Part shown: positions 1 through 10,222 of the stretch, piece by piece
How positions within the stretch are numbered: position 1 is the first letter of the stretch
Layout of the letters: each line of letters opens with the position of its first letter
Source: Eubacterium sp.
GTDB taxonomy: Bacteria; Bacillota; Clostridia; Oscillospirales; Acutalibacteraceae
DNA length: 62,604 bases
Direction: 5' to 3'
NCBI GenBank assembly: GCA_022511185.1
Contig: JAFLSA010000002.1
Coordinates: 1-62,604 of the forward strand
The notes under the pieces: model-generated
What the model was told of the DNA's origin: nothing
The model's database searches: none
The model's input: the letters and a program-made list of their open reading frames with translations, nothing else
Position numbers and translations under genes: made by a program

Positions 1-95
1 ATCTTATCGGGTTCCTCTCGTCGTTGTTCAATTTTCAAGGTCCTTTTGCTCTCTCTCTCGTGAAGCTCTTTTTTACCGCTTCCCTCAAGAGCGCT

Positions 96-130
96 TTGCA
101 ATATTAACATATTTGTTTGCCTTTGTCAAC
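96..130 (-). promoter_or_regulatory. Strong sigma-A promoter reading left off the window, probably for an rRNA operon
   Basis: Reverse strand TTGACA (rc of 124-129), 17-nt spacer, TAATAT (rc of 101-106). Downstream leader contains GGACCTTGAAAATTGAACAACGACGAGAGGAACC, resembling rRNA operon leader sequence; the rRNA itself is outside the window. Confidence 0.65.
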
Positions 131-282
131 ACTTTATTTAAGTTTTTTTCGATGTTTTTTCACACTGTGCCTAGTGTTTCAAATCCATGTAATATTTATG
201 TAATATCTGTTATTAAATTATGCTATTCTTTAACCAATCTATATATATTATATACATTATATATGACCACATTATGATGTGT

Positions 283-528
283 TTAGATAAATACTGTGCG
301 TGACTTTTCGGGTATAATTTCGCTTACCCTGTCTATAAATCCTGTCACATCTTTGTAATATATATCAAAATCCATAAAAGAGATTTTTTCATCATCATAA
401 TGCACGACCTTTGCATTTTCATCAAAGCCAAAGGATTTAGTATTATAGTATGCAACGCTCATACCTGCACCCAAAATGATAACGGCACAAAGTAAAATGA
501 CAGTAATTTTTATCTTCAATTTTAACAC
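283..528 (-). CDS. Small membrane/secreted hypothetical protein downstream of spoIIP
   Basis: 81-aa ORF with N-terminal hydrophobic segment, immediately downstream of spoIIP. Confidence 0.6.
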   Translation of the reverse strand: MLKLKIKITVILLCAVIILGAGMSVAYYNTKSFGFDENAKVVHYDDEKISFMDFDIYYKDVTGFIDRVSEIIPEKSRTVFI

Positions 529-531
529 TCC

Positions 532-1680
532 TTATTTTTCTGTATACTCCTCTTTAAGCAGTTCTCCAAATGCAGTGGCAAACAGGCGTGCGGAATAGCA
601 AGCCTCATCAAGAGTATTGGCATCTGTCCCTACTTCTAACAAAAAAGAATTTTTTGTTTCATCCATATTATACTTGCGCTGAGAAAAAAGCACAGGTCGC
701 ATTAAGCCGTCATACATCTCGCTGACCTTGTTCTGAACAGCAAGATCAAATCTAAGATTATATTCCCAGTCGGGATAATTTTCTACTTTGCCGTATTCTG
801 CGCCGGCAATTATCATCATTCTGGCAGCTTTTTTGCCGTCAATTGTTACGGTTGGTTTTACTTTTGTTTTGTTGTCATATGTAATATCGTCACGGTGCAC
901 GTCTATGGTTATTTCGATTGTAGGGTATTTTTCAAGGTACTCTTCAATCGATTTTCTTGAAGAATCATAAGCGCCGTTATAGTTTTTATCGTGAATAGCA
1001 GTATCGTGAATGACTCCTATTCCCATATCTTCGAGATATTTACACAGCTCGTCTCCGACCCTCACCATATTTTTATCATTATCCTCTGAGCGAAGGTCGA
1101 AAGACTCTGTATAATAACCCACATCCAGAAGTGTATAGCTTTCTGTGGTGTGACTGTGGTAAACAAGAACTGTCGGTTTTGAAATATCTTGAATAGTGAG
1201 GTCTGCCTTCTGTTTAAGGAGATCTTCAATATTGAGCTTATAAAACGATTCAGGTATTTTACTTTGGATTTCGACTCGGTCAAAGGACACTAAGGTCCCC
1301 CCGCCGAAGTAATCCTCTTCTGACGTTTTACCCTTTACCTTTTCATCTTTAATAGTTTTTTCAGCATCACTCATCAGCTTAGCTATGTCAGCAGGAGTCT
1401 CCTTTATATCGGAATATCGGTTGCTGTCCTTCCCTGATATTCCTGAGGAAGACTTCATCACTTCTGTTGCGGTGTTATTAGTATTCTCTGTGGTCTCGGT
1501 TTTAGTATTGGAAATTTCAGTAAAATTTGCGACGATTTTCTGCGGTGAAAAAATTGTTATTACTCCCTGATTAAACACTCCTATTTCAGATGCAATATTC
1601 GGTGCAACGTTGATAATTAACACTACGGCGCACAGCATTGCAATAATATTAGTTATGAAAATTGCTATATCCTTTTTCAT
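532..1680 (-). CDS. spoIIP: Stage II sporulation protein P
   Basis: N-terminal TM segment, SpoIIP-like motifs (VLVYHSHTTESY, TIDVHRDD, LLEVGTDANT), adjacency to gpr. Confidence 0.9.
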   Translation of the reverse strand: MKKDIAIFITNIIAMLCAVVLIINVAPNIASEIGVFNQGVITIFSPQKIVANFTEISNTKTETTENTNNTATEVMKSSSGISGKDSNRYSDIKETPADIAKLMSDAEKTIKDEKVKGKTSEEDYFGGGTLVSFDRVEIQSKIPESFYKLNIEDLLKQKADLTIQDISKPTVLVYHSHTTESYTLLDVGYYTESFDLRSEDNDKNMVRVGDELCKYLEDMGIGVIHDTAIHDKNYNGAYDSSRKSIEEYLEKYPTIEITIDVHRDDITYDNKTKVKPTVTIDGKKAARMMIIAGAEYGKVENYPDWEYNLRFDLAVQNKVSEMYDGLMRPVLFSQRKYNMDETKNSFLLEVGTDANTLDEACYSARLFATAFGELLKEEYTEK

Positions 1681-1735
1681 ATGTTCACCATATACAGATT
1701 ATTATATACAAATATATATGATGCAATTTGTCACT

Positions 1736-2572
1736 TTATCCCACGAGGGAAAATAAATCGTGCGCGCCGATATTTTTTTGCAGGCAGACGTTGATTGTCA
1801 TACCGATAAGCTTTGCGCCCTGCTCGGTTATCCTGTCAATTTCTCTTGGAGTCACGAACATTTGCGAGTTGTCCTGCCCGTTACTGATAACGGATGCAGA
1901 AACGACTGTAGGGATGCCGATTGACACAACAGGTATACCGAGCGTGTTTTTTGAAATTTCATACCTATGATTGCCGACACCTGAGCCGGGAGATATGCCG
2001 ACATCGGACATCTGCACGGTTGTGCCAAGCCTTTCTGATGACGAGGCGGCAAGAGCATCAACGACAATCACGCACGACGGCTTTGTTACATCAACAACAC
2101 CCTTAATGATTTCTGCAGACTCAATACCGGTATCTGCAAGAACACCCGTTGCAACGCCAGATACGTTGAAAATATCTTTAAAAATTTCAGGCTTTTCCTC
2201 AGCTTCAATAATATGCCTTGTCGCTAAAACGTAATTATTTGTCTTTGGCCCTAAAGCATCTGCGGTTATGTCGAGATTTCCTACACCTGCAACGAGAACA
2301 GAGTTAATATTCTCAGGCAGAAGTGATTTTAAAATGGTTGAAAGTTTATTGAGCCTGCCGTCGAAAATATCCGTATCATTGATAAATGACGGAACAGAGC
2401 AGGTAATATATTTGCCAATAGGCTTGCCTATTGTCTCTGCGCCGTTTTCGTTTAAAACAGTAACGACTGTTACACCGTCCTCCTCCCTGACCTTAACTCC
2501 GTCGATAGCAGTTTTGTCAATTGATTCAAAGGATTCCACTGCCAAATCGGTACGATTTTCCATAAAATACAC
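1736..2572 (-). CDS. gpr: GPR endopeptidase (spore germination protease)
   Basis: RTDLAVES..., GVGNLDITADALGP, GISPGSGVGNHR motifs; next to spoIIP and divergent from rpsT. Confidence 0.92.
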   Translation of the reverse strand: MYFMENRTDLAVESFESIDKTAIDGVKVREEDGVTVVTVLNENGAETIGKPIGKYITCSVPSFINDTDIFDGRLNKLSTILKSLLPENINSVLVAGVGNLDITADALGPKTNNYVLATRHIIEAEEKPEIFKDIFNVSGVATGVLADTGIESAEIIKGVVDVTKPSCVIVVDALAASSSERLGTTVQMSDVGISPGSGVGNHRYEISKNTLGIPVVSIGIPTVVSASVISNGQDNSQMFVTPREIDRITEQGAKLIGMTINVCLQKNIGAHDLFSLVG

Positions 2573-2622
2573 CCTTTAAAATTGTTTTTTCAATAAAAGT
2601 ATATCCAAAAATAAAAAAATAC

Positions 2623-2651
2623 TTGCAATTTTAAAAAAGGTGTGCTAAGAT
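2623..2651 (+). promoter_or_regulatory. Promoter of rpsT
   Basis: TTGCAA - 17 nt - TAAGAT upstream of rpsT. Confidence 0.5.
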
Positions 2652-2724
2652 ACATAAGCATAAAAATACAAGGGAATCAGTCCCATTATATCTAAAATCC
2701 ACTATTATCAAAGGAGTGAGAATT

Positions 2725-2979
2725 ATGGCAAACATCAAATCAGCAAAGAAGAGAGTAAAGGTTAACGCTGTTAAGGCTGCTAACAATAAGGCTGCTAACT
2801 CAGCACTTAAGACAGCCATCAAAAAGGCTAATGCTGCTATTGAGACAAACGCTGATGATAAGGACGCACTTGTTAAGGCTGCCGTTAAGAAGATTGATCA
2901 GGCTGCAGCAAGCAATCTTATCCACAAAAACTGTGCAGCAAGAAAGAAGAGCAATCTTGTTAAGAAGGCTAACGCTTAA
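2725..2979 (+). CDS. rpsT: 30S ribosomal protein S20
   Basis: MANIKSAKKRVKVN... S20 signature; start at 2725 follows AAGGAG RBS (ORF opens at 2716). Confidence 0.95.
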   Translation: MANIKSAKKRVKVNAVKAANNKAANSALKTAIKKANAAIETNADDKDALVKAAVKKIDQAAASNLIHKNCAARKKSNLVKKANA

Positions 2980-2992
2980 AAGTTAATGCTTT

Positions 2993-3032
2993 AAACTCCT
3001 GTGAGGGATACCCCACATAGGAGTTTATTTTT
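2993..3032 (+). terminator. Rho-independent terminator of rpsT
   Basis: AAACTCCTGTGAGGGATACCCCACATAGGAGTTTATTTTTT hairpin + T tract. Confidence 0.8.
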
Positions 3033-3094
3033 TCGCTTGACTTTATATTGTAATCATTTTATAATAGAATCAGAATTTAAAGGGGGTAACTATT

Positions 3095-3358
3095 ATGGAT
3101 ATCAAAAAGATTTTAAAGGTTATCAGTGCTATCGTTGCTCTTGCCGCTATTGCAGCAGCTGTTTACGTAGCTGTTAAAAAGTTTACAGGTAAAAAAGAGC
3201 CTGAGTATTTTGACGATAATGATTTCTTCGAGTGCGACAACGAGATTGAAATCGTTGAGGCAAAGCGTGAGGATACAGTTGTTGAGGAGGCACCTGCTGA
3301 GGAGGAAGCTCCTAAGAAAAAGCCTGCAAAAAAGACAACTAAGAAAAAGGCTGAATAA
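3095..3358 (+). CDS. Small membrane protein with acidic/Lys-rich tail
   Basis: 87 aa, N-terminal TM helix, charged low-complexity C-terminus, RBS AAAGGGGG upstream. Confidence 0.6.
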   Translation: MDIKKILKVISAIVALAAIAAAVYVAVKKFTGKKEPEYFDDNDFFECDNEIEIVEAKREDTVVEEAPAEEEAPKKKPAKKTTKKKAE

Positions 3359-3371
3359 AATTAATAAACAA

Positions 3372-3402
3372 TCGGCTGTTTCACAGGATGAAACAGCCTT
3401 TT
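3372..3402 (+). terminator. Rho-independent terminator
   Basis: CGGCTGTTTCACAGGATGAAACAGCCTTTT. Confidence 0.7.
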
Positions 3403-3458
3403 AATTTCTTGAATTTCAAACTTAATACAATTGATAAATTTGAAAGAATTGATACATA

Positions 3459-4139
3459 ATGGCAATTATTCTTTGGGACTTTGACGGCACACTTGTCCAC
3501 TCTAATCATCTTTGGAGCAGCAGTGTTTATCGTTCACTGAGGGAAACTGACAAAAACACTTGTGTAGCTTTTAATGATATACGAAAATGTATGGCAAGCG
3601 GTTTTACGTGGCATACGCCGAATGAGGACTACAGCAGTCTCACAAATGAAAAATGGTGGGACTTTATGAACAATAAAATATTAAAAGACTATATAAGTCT
3701 CGGCATCAATGAAAGTATTGCAAAAGAAGCAAGTCAGAAAGTACGAAGTATAATAAAAGAAGTATCAAATTACGAGCTATATCCTGATTCAGTTGAAACA
3801 TTGAATGCAGCAATTAAAAAAGGACATAAAAATGTTATTCTTTCTAACAACTACCCTGATTTAATTGATGTTATAAAGGCGTTGAATTTAGACAGATATT
3901 CTGATAACTTTATTGTATCTGCCGTTGTCGGATATGATAAGCCAAGACCTGAAATATTCGAAATCGCAAAAAACTTATATCCAAATGATACTGAATTTAT
4001 TATGATTGGCGACAGCGTTAATGCAGATATAATAGGCGGAAACAATTCCGGAATGAAAACAATCCTTGTGCATAATGGGCAAAACCGTAATGCCGACTAT
4101 TGTTTCGACAATTTAAAATCTATTTTGGAAGTAATATAA
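3459..4139 (+). CDS. HAD-superfamily hydrolase
   Basis: WDFDGTLVHS (DxDGT), ILSNN, YDKPRPEIF, IGDSVNADI motifs. Confidence 0.85.
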   Translation: MAIILWDFDGTLVHSNHLWSSSVYRSLRETDKNTCVAFNDIRKCMASGFTWHTPNEDYSSLTNEKWWDFMNNKILKDYISLGINESIAKEASQKVRSIIKEVSNYELYPDSVETLNAAIKKGHKNVILSNNYPDLIDVIKALNLDRYSDNFIVSAVVGYDKPRPEIFEIAKNLYPNDTEFIMIGDSVNADIIGGNNSGMKTILVHNGQNRNADYCFDNLKSILEVI

Positions 4140-4227
4140 TGATTAAGCAAATTGAGAAAAAGCATTTTAAAAAACACAAATATTACCCAAACTAATATTA
4201 ACAATTAGCATCAAAGAAGGTTATAGA

Positions 4228-5076
4228 ATGTACAAAAACGGATTAGTGCTTGAGGGCGGAGGGCTCAGAGCAATTTATACGAGCGGTGTGCTTGACGCAT
4301 TTATGGAAAACGATATTGAATTTCCGTACGTTATTGGCGTATCTGCAGGCACGTGCAACGGTGTCTCCTTTCTCGGAAAGGACATCCACAGAATGAGGGA
4401 TATATCAATCGGATATTCAGGTGACGAGAGATATATGAGCTTTAAGTCGATGATAAAAAACGGCGAATATCTTAACTCCAAATGGATATTCGGCGAGCTG
4501 ACGTACGATATTTTACCGCTCAGCTACGATAATTATGATAAATCAAATGCTGTTATGTGCTGTGTTGTGACGAATGCAAACACTGGCAAAACAGAATATT
4601 TTTACCCAACAGATTTCAGAAATGGCTGTGAGGAACTGAGAGCAAGCTGTGCTCTGCCTGTTGCAACAAAGCCTGTTCTGCTTGGCAAGGACGTTTACTA
4701 TGACGGGGGCTTGACGGATTCAATCCCGCTCAAGCGTGCGTTTGAGGACGGATGCGAAAAATGCGTTGTTATTCTGACGCAGGACAAGGACTATGTTAAA
4801 AGTCCTATGGGGCACACAGGTATTCTTAAATGGGCACTTAGAAAATATCCGCTTGTTATTGACAATGTTCTTGTCAGACACAATGTATATAACAGCCAAA
4901 GAGAATATGTTTTTGAGCAGGAGAGGCTCGGCAATGCGTTTGTTATTTGTCCGAATGAGCCTTTGAATGCTCCAACGCTTGAAAAAAATCCCCAAAAGCT
5001 ACAAAAAATATACGACCTCGGCTATAAACAGGGGCTTGAAAATATTGATAAGGTTAAGGAATTTATAAGATATTAA
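4228..5076 (+). CDS. Patatin-like phospholipase family protein
   Basis: GLVLEGGGLRAIYTSGVL oxyanion loop, GVSAGTCNG (GXSXG), YYDGGLTDSIP (DGG). Confidence 0.9.
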   Translation: MYKNGLVLEGGGLRAIYTSGVLDAFMENDIEFPYVIGVSAGTCNGVSFLGKDIHRMRDISIGYSGDERYMSFKSMIKNGEYLNSKWIFGELTYDILPLSYDNYDKSNAVMCCVVTNANTGKTEYFYPTDFRNGCEELRASCALPVATKPVLLGKDVYYDGGLTDSIPLKRAFEDGCEKCVVILTQDKDYVKSPMGHTGILKWALRKYPLVIDNVLVRHNVYNSQREYVFEQERLGNAFVICPNEPLNAPTLEKNPQKLQKIYDLGYKQGLENIDKVKEFIRY

Positions 5077-5083
5077 CAAACAT

Positions 5084-5121
5084 AAAAAGGACTTGTTCAT
5101 AATGTGAACAAGTCCTTTTTT
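5084..5121. terminator. Bidirectional terminator between convergent genes
   Basis: AAAAAGGACTTGTTCATAATGTGAACAAGTCCTTTTT. Confidence 0.8.
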
Positions 5122-5123
5122 TA

Positions 5124-7448
5124 TTACATTTTATTGATTATAGCATAGTCTTTGGCATTTATTATATTATCTTCATTAACGTCAAGCAGATATCCGTCAC
5201 TGTAATATGACGGCTCTTTATTAATATATTTTACATCCCACATAACTAACAAATCGTCTTTACTTAATTGTTGCTCTTTCCAGCACCAGACACAGTAATA
5301 TGAAAACGTACCGTCATAATTATCCTCACACATATATTCACAGGTGTGTTTGTCAAGGGTTTTTAACACCTTAATGCCTGCCGCATCAGCGTCTGAGACC
5401 GCACCGTTCGTTAACACCGTTAATGACGTGCCCATCACTGCATTTTTATTGATGGTAATTTTGGAAAAATCATATGTAACCATTGCATAAAGCAGCTTTA
5501 AAGAGCTGCAATTATAATAGCACCTATGATAATTTATAAACATTGAACTACATTCAAGAAGCTTCAAGCTGACACAATTTTCAAAAAGGCCTGTATTGCC
5601 GTCTTTCATTTTAGGCAGTGATACACGGGCAAGACCTGTACTGTTACTAAAGCAATATCTTTTACAGGTTGTTACTCCGCTTGCCACAACAGCCTTAAGA
5701 TTAGGACAGCTTGCAAATGCATATTCGTCAATCGTAGTAACGCTTGGCGGCAGAATTACTTTTTCTATATTTTCATTACCTGTAAAACAGTATGCTCCTA
5801 TTTCCTGAATCTGAACATCATCTATATATTCAGGTATGGTGACACATTTTTCCGTAGTATTATAATAATTAAGTATATTAACTTCCCAACTCTTAACTGC
5901 TTCGGTTACCGAATAATCTGCTTCATTATAATTTGGAATTCTGATTAATTTATAATTCTTTTCCTTATTCGGAGAATAAGCACAAATGCTTACTAATCCG
6001 CCCTCAGAAAAGTGAAGCGGCTCAACATATTTATCTTTATACGGCTTGATATATATTGAGCTTGTGCTGTTTTCTCTATAACAAATTTCCGTATCGTCAG
6101 ATGCATTTATTGTTAAGACTGCATCATTAGTAAGCTCGTCTTTCGTTATTTCATAGCTGAATTGAGCTTTGCTCAGTCCTTTAGAATTAAGCAGACTTTT
6201 AACAGCCTCATATGCATCGGCAATTATATAATAAGAAAGTTTGCTTTCTTCTTCATCAAAACCATATCCCGTATCCCGAAGAAGTGTTACTATTTCATCA
6301 TTCGTAATATCGGGGTTAACTGTCAGAAGTATTGTGCATATTGATGCAAGGACAGGCGATGATGCAGAGGTTCCGTTATAGTTTTCTAATAAACTTCCGT
6401 CAACATCACAAGTGCTTACTCCGTTACCAAGAGTATATATATCAACTAATGTGCCGTAGTTACTGAAGGAAGCTCTTACATTATTCAAATCATTTGCCCC
6501 TGAAACTATTACGTTATCACACCTTTGAGGCAGGTAATACAAATCACTTAAATTCTTCTTATCGTTACCGGCAGAGCAGACTATATGGCACCCTGCATTT
6601 GTAACCTGCTTTATAGTATTATTTGTATAGTTAAGCATACTACTAAATCCACTAGCACTATATCCAAGAATAAAGCTTACATTTAACACATTACAGCCCT
6701 GAGAGCCTGCGAGCTTTATTGCACTGCTAAGACCGGAATATCCTACACCTGTACCATCGCCGCCGCTTACCTGATAGCTGTATATTTTAACGTTATCAAG
6801 CGTATTTCTGATTACTGTTCCGGCTGACGATGTGCCATGAAAACCCTTTGCCGTATCAGGAACCTGTGTGCCGTTTGAGGCATATCCGTCCAGATAGGAA
6901 TATCCACCCAAAAAACGCGGAGTTGTAATATCATTCAGTGCCACACCTGTATCAAGAATGCCTACCTTGATTTCCGGCAATTCTATGTTATTTTCTGCTA
7001 AAAGCTTGTAGGCATCATCAATATTACTGTTCGTTGCACTATATGTATTTGAACTGAAATCTGCCGGGTCGGACGAGGTTAATTCAATATCCACAATATT
7101 ATCAAAGCAAACTGCTAACACACAGCTTTTGCCTTCATAGTAATCAAAGGCTTCTTCTGCCTGTTGTCTATTCTCATACTGCAGTACATAACTGCCGTCA
7201 CTGCATTCAGCCACCTGAACGGCGCCTTTATAGTCTATTTTTTTATTTGCCATAACGAGCAAACGGCTGTTTACGGCATCTTCATCAAGGCTCATTGACT
7301 TTATTTCATCACAATACTGCTTAACCTCTTCATAGCTTGCAAGGGGTAACGGTTCTTTGTTATTAACTATAACAGGAATCGTAAAGCAAGCCGTTATAAT
7401 TGAAATTGACAATACTATAGCCATAGTAACTGAAAAACGTTTTTTCAT
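5124..7448 (-). CDS. Secreted subtilisin-like (S8) serine protease with BspA-type leucine-rich repeats and C-terminal dockerin-like motif
   Basis: Signal-peptide-like N-terminus; catalytic Asp (VGILDTG), His (FHGTSSAGT), Ser (NGTSASSP); LRR_5-like repeats (IGAYCFTGNENIEKVILPPSVTTIDEYAF); C-terminal DVNEDNIINAKDYAII. Confidence 0.85.
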   Translation of the reverse strand: MKKRFSVTMAIVLSISIITACFTIPVIVNNKEPLPLASYEEVKQYCDEIKSMSLDEDAVNSRLLVMANKKIDYKGAVQVAECSDGSYVLQYENRQQAEEAFDYYEGKSCVLAVCFDNIVDIELTSSDPADFSSNTYSATNSNIDDAYKLLAENNIELPEIKVGILDTGVALNDITTPRFLGGYSYLDGYASNGTQVPDTAKGFHGTSSAGTVIRNTLDNVKIYSYQVSGGDGTGVGYSGLSSAIKLAGSQGCNVLNVSFILGYSASGFSSMLNYTNNTIKQVTNAGCHIVCSAGNDKKNLSDLYYLPQRCDNVIVSGANDLNNVRASFSNYGTLVDIYTLGNGVSTCDVDGSLLENYNGTSASSPVLASICTILLTVNPDITNDEIVTLLRDTGYGFDEEESKLSYYIIADAYEAVKSLLNSKGLSKAQFSYEITKDELTNDAVLTINASDDTEICYRENSTSSIYIKPYKDKYVEPLHFSEGGLVSICAYSPNKEKNYKLIRIPNYNEADYSVTEAVKSWEVNILNYYNTTEKCVTIPEYIDDVQIQEIGAYCFTGNENIEKVILPPSVTTIDEYAFASCPNLKAVVASGVTTCKRYCFSNSTGLARVSLPKMKDGNTGLFENCVSLKLLECSSMFINYHRCYYNCSSLKLLYAMVTYDFSKITINKNAVMGTSLTVLTNGAVSDADAAGIKVLKTLDKHTCEYMCEDNYDGTFSYYCVWCWKEQQLSKDDLLVMWDVKYINKEPSYYSDGYLLDVNEDNIINAKDYAIINKM

Positions 7449-7517
7449 ATTTTTACCTCCTTTTTAACAACTATATCATTTGCTATAAAGTGACTATAAA
7501 CATAAGTATTTTTGAGC

Positions 7518-7910
7518 TTATAATAAATCTGCTAAGGTTTTGGAGGCGAGATAATCCTCAATCAAATCGTCAAGCTCTTTCCACATTGTGTATGTTTTAC
7601 AATTCGGTGAATTTTCACAGCAGTCTGTTTCAACGCACGCAACGGGCGCCAGGCTTCCCTCTGCAACGTGGAGAATTGATGAAAGCGTGTATTCCTCAGG
7701 TGATTTATTGAGCCTGTATCCGCCGTTTTTTCCTCGTGAGCTTTCAAGCAGTCCTGCTTTATTTAACGAGGCAACGATGATTTCAAGGTACTTGATGCCC
7801 ATGCCGTTATCCTCGGCTATATCCTTTAACGATACTGCGCCTTTATCCTGATGCTCTGCAAGATACGTCATAATCATAAGAGCATATCTGCCTTTGGTTG
7901 AAATCATCAT
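7518..7910 (-). CDS. Rrf2-family transcriptional regulator (CymR/IscR-like)
   Basis: MMISTKGRYALMIMTYLAEH... wHTH and Cys-containing C-terminal region; ATGA overlap with metH stop. Confidence 0.88.
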   Translation of the reverse strand: MMISTKGRYALMIMTYLAEHQDKGAVSLKDIAEDNGMGIKYLEIIVASLNKAGLLESSRGKNGGYRLNKSPEEYTLSSILHVAEGSLAPVACVETDCCENSPNCKTYTMWKELDDLIEDYLASKTLADLL

Positions 7911-10222
7911 TTCACATCACCTCCGAAAAATTCTTTAGCTATCCTTACACTTTCCATTGCGTCCTTTGCGTAGAAATCTGCGTTTATCATCTGCGCATAT
8001 GACTTAGTGAGTACTGCACCACCGACAAGCACCTTTGCATTTGTATTATTATGAATAAGCTCGATAGTCTTTTCCATATTAGGAACAGTAGTTGTCATAA
8101 GGGCTGAAAGTGCAACGAGCTTGCAATCATTTTTAATTGTCTCCTCAAGCACCGTTTCACACTTAACGTCCTTGCCTAAATCAATCACGTCAAAGCCGTA
8201 ATTTGAAAGAAGTACCTTAACAATATTCTTTCCGATATCGTGGATGTCCCCCTCAACTGTTGCGATGATTATTTTATTTTCACTTTTCTTTTCCTGTCCT
8301 GTTAAAACAAGATGCTCCTTGATTGCGTTAAATGCCTCTTTTGCAGAATCGGCACTCATCAAAAGCTGAGGGAGAAATACCTTGTTTTTTTCAAAGCCGT
8401 CGCCCACAACGTCAAGTGCAGGGATTATATACTGATTAATAACCTCAAGCGCTTCCGTAGTTTTCAAAAGCTCCTTGGCGCACGCACCTGCGTCCTCTTT
8501 AATTCCCTTGATAATCGCAGTTTTCAAGTCATATGAAGCTGTTGTCTGAGCCGTTGTTTGTGCTGAGGTGACAGATTCAATATACTCTGCGCAGTTATCG
8601 TCATAGCCTGACAGCGCATTAAATGAATAATAGGCGTTCATCATTGCTTCGCTGAGCGGATTTATGATACCTGCTGAAAGTCCGTTTTCAATCGCAAGAG
8701 TAAAAAATGCAGTATTTATCGCCTCACGCTTCGGCAGACCGAAGCTGATATTCGACACACCGAGAACTGTGCCGACTCCAAGCTCATTTCTGATATACTT
8801 AACCGCTTTAAGCGTTTCTACAGCATTATCCTTGTTTGTTGAAATAGTCATTGTCAGCGCATCAACAACAAGGTCTTTTTTGTCAATACCGTACTCTTTG
8901 GCGGTATTGATTATTTTTTCAGCAATGTCAATTCTGCCCTGTGCCGTTTCGGGAATACCGTTTTCATCAAGGCATAGGCATACGACAACACCGCCGTATT
9001 TTTTGACAAGCGGAAAAATTTCCTCCATTGAGGACTGCTTGCCGTTTACGGAATTAACCATCGGCTTTCCGTTATAAATACGCATTGCCTTTTCAAGCGC
9101 CTTCGGGTCTGACGAATCAAGCTGAAGCGGTAAAGGCAGAACACTCTGCAGATTATATACCGCATCGCTGAGCATTTTTACCTCGTCAATCTCAGGCAGA
9201 CCGACGTTGACATCAAGGATATGTGCGCCCTTCTCCTGCTGAGAAAGACCCTCCTTGATAACGTAATCTATATCATTATTTCTAAGCGCCTCTTTGAATA
9301 GCTTTTTGCCTGTCGGATTAATCCTTTCGCCGATAATTACAGGCTTTTTGCCGATAGTTACGGCAGTTGAATAAGAAGAAACAACCGTATCATTTTTCCT
9401 TTGCGGTACTGAGTCGGGTATATCCCTGCAAAGCGAAATCATCTCTTTAATATGCTCAGGCGTTGTGCCGCAGCAGCCGCCGAGATAAGAGACACCGAGC
9501 CTTGCGATTTCAAGCATATCATCGGCAAATTCTTTCGGCGAAACGTTATACACCGTCTGACCGTTGACAGATTCGGGAAGTCCCGCATTCGGCATAACGA
9601 GAATCGGCAGAGACGTACATTCTCTGAGCTCTTTAACAAGGCCTATCATCTGCTTTGGACCGAGACCGCAGTTAAGACCGATCACGTCAACGCCGAGACC
9701 CTCAAGCATTGCGCAGGCAGTTTTAACGTCGCCGCCTGTGAGAAGTCTGCCCTTTTCGTCAAAAATCATTGATGCGATAACAGGCAGGTCACAGTTTTCT
9801 TTTACGGCTAAAACAGCGGCTTTCAGCTCATAAGTGTCGCTCATTGTTTCAATGATAACCACATCGGAATCATCTTTACCGGCAACTACAACCTCTGAAA
9901 AAAGCTCGACTGCTTTTTCAAAATCAAGGTCGCCCATAGGCTTTAAAAGCTTGCCCGTAGGACCTATGTCGAGTGCTACTTTTTTGCCTGCTTTTTTTGC
10001 AAGAAGTACGCCTGCCTTAACAAGCTCAGCTACGTTGTCATATTTAAGCGAATTTGCACCAAAGGTGTTAGCCGTGATAAACTCTGCACCTGCTTCTGCA
10101 TAGCCCTTATGGACAGCATAAACCCTGTCAGGCTGGGAAATATTCAGTTTTTCAGGGAGCTCACCTGCTGAAAGCTTCAGCATACTTCCCATTCCGCCGT
10201 CAAAAAATCTAATCATTTTCAA
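7907..10222 (-). CDS. metH: Cobalamin-dependent methionine synthase (homocysteine-, pterin- and B12-binding modules, no activation domain)
   Basis: GGCCGTTPEHI zinc site, GERINPTGKK pterin-binding domain, GDIHDIGKNIV B12-binding motif; activation domain on adjacent ORF. Confidence 0.9.
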   Translation of the reverse strand: MKMIRFFDGGMGSMLKLSAGELPEKLNISQPDRVYAVHKGYAEAGAEFITANTFGANSLKYDNVAELVKAGVLLAKKAGKKVALDIGPTGKLLKPMGDLDFEKAVELFSEVVVAGKDDSDVVIIETMSDTYELKAAVLAVKENCDLPVIASMIFDEKGRLLTGGDVKTACAMLEGLGVDVIGLNCGLGPKQMIGLVKELRECTSLPILVMPNAGLPESVNGQTVYNVSPKEFADDMLEIARLGVSYLGGCCGTTPEHIKEMISLCRDIPDSVPQRKNDTVVSSYSTAVTIGKKPVIIGERINPTGKKLFKEALRNNDIDYVIKEGLSQQEKGAHILDVNVGLPEIDEVKMLSDAVYNLQSVLPLPLQLDSSDPKALEKAMRIYNGKPMVNSVNGKQSSMEEIFPLVKKYGGVVVCLCLDENGIPETAQGRIDIAEKIINTAKEYGIDKKDLVVDALTMTISTNKDNAVETLKAVKYIRNELGVGTVLGVSNISFGLPKREAINTAFFTLAIENGLSAGIINPLSEAMMNAYYSFNALSGYDDNCAEYIESVTSAQTTAQTTASYDLKTAIIKGIKEDAGACAKELLKTTEALEVINQYIIPALDVVGDGFEKNKVFLPQLLMSADSAKEAFNAIKEHLVLTGQEKKSENKIIIATVEGDIHDIGKNIVKVLLSNYGFDVIDLGKDVKCETVLEETIKNDCKLVALSALMTTTVPNMEKTIELIHNNTNAKVLVGGAVLTKSYAQMINADFYAKDAMESVRIAKEFFGGDVK

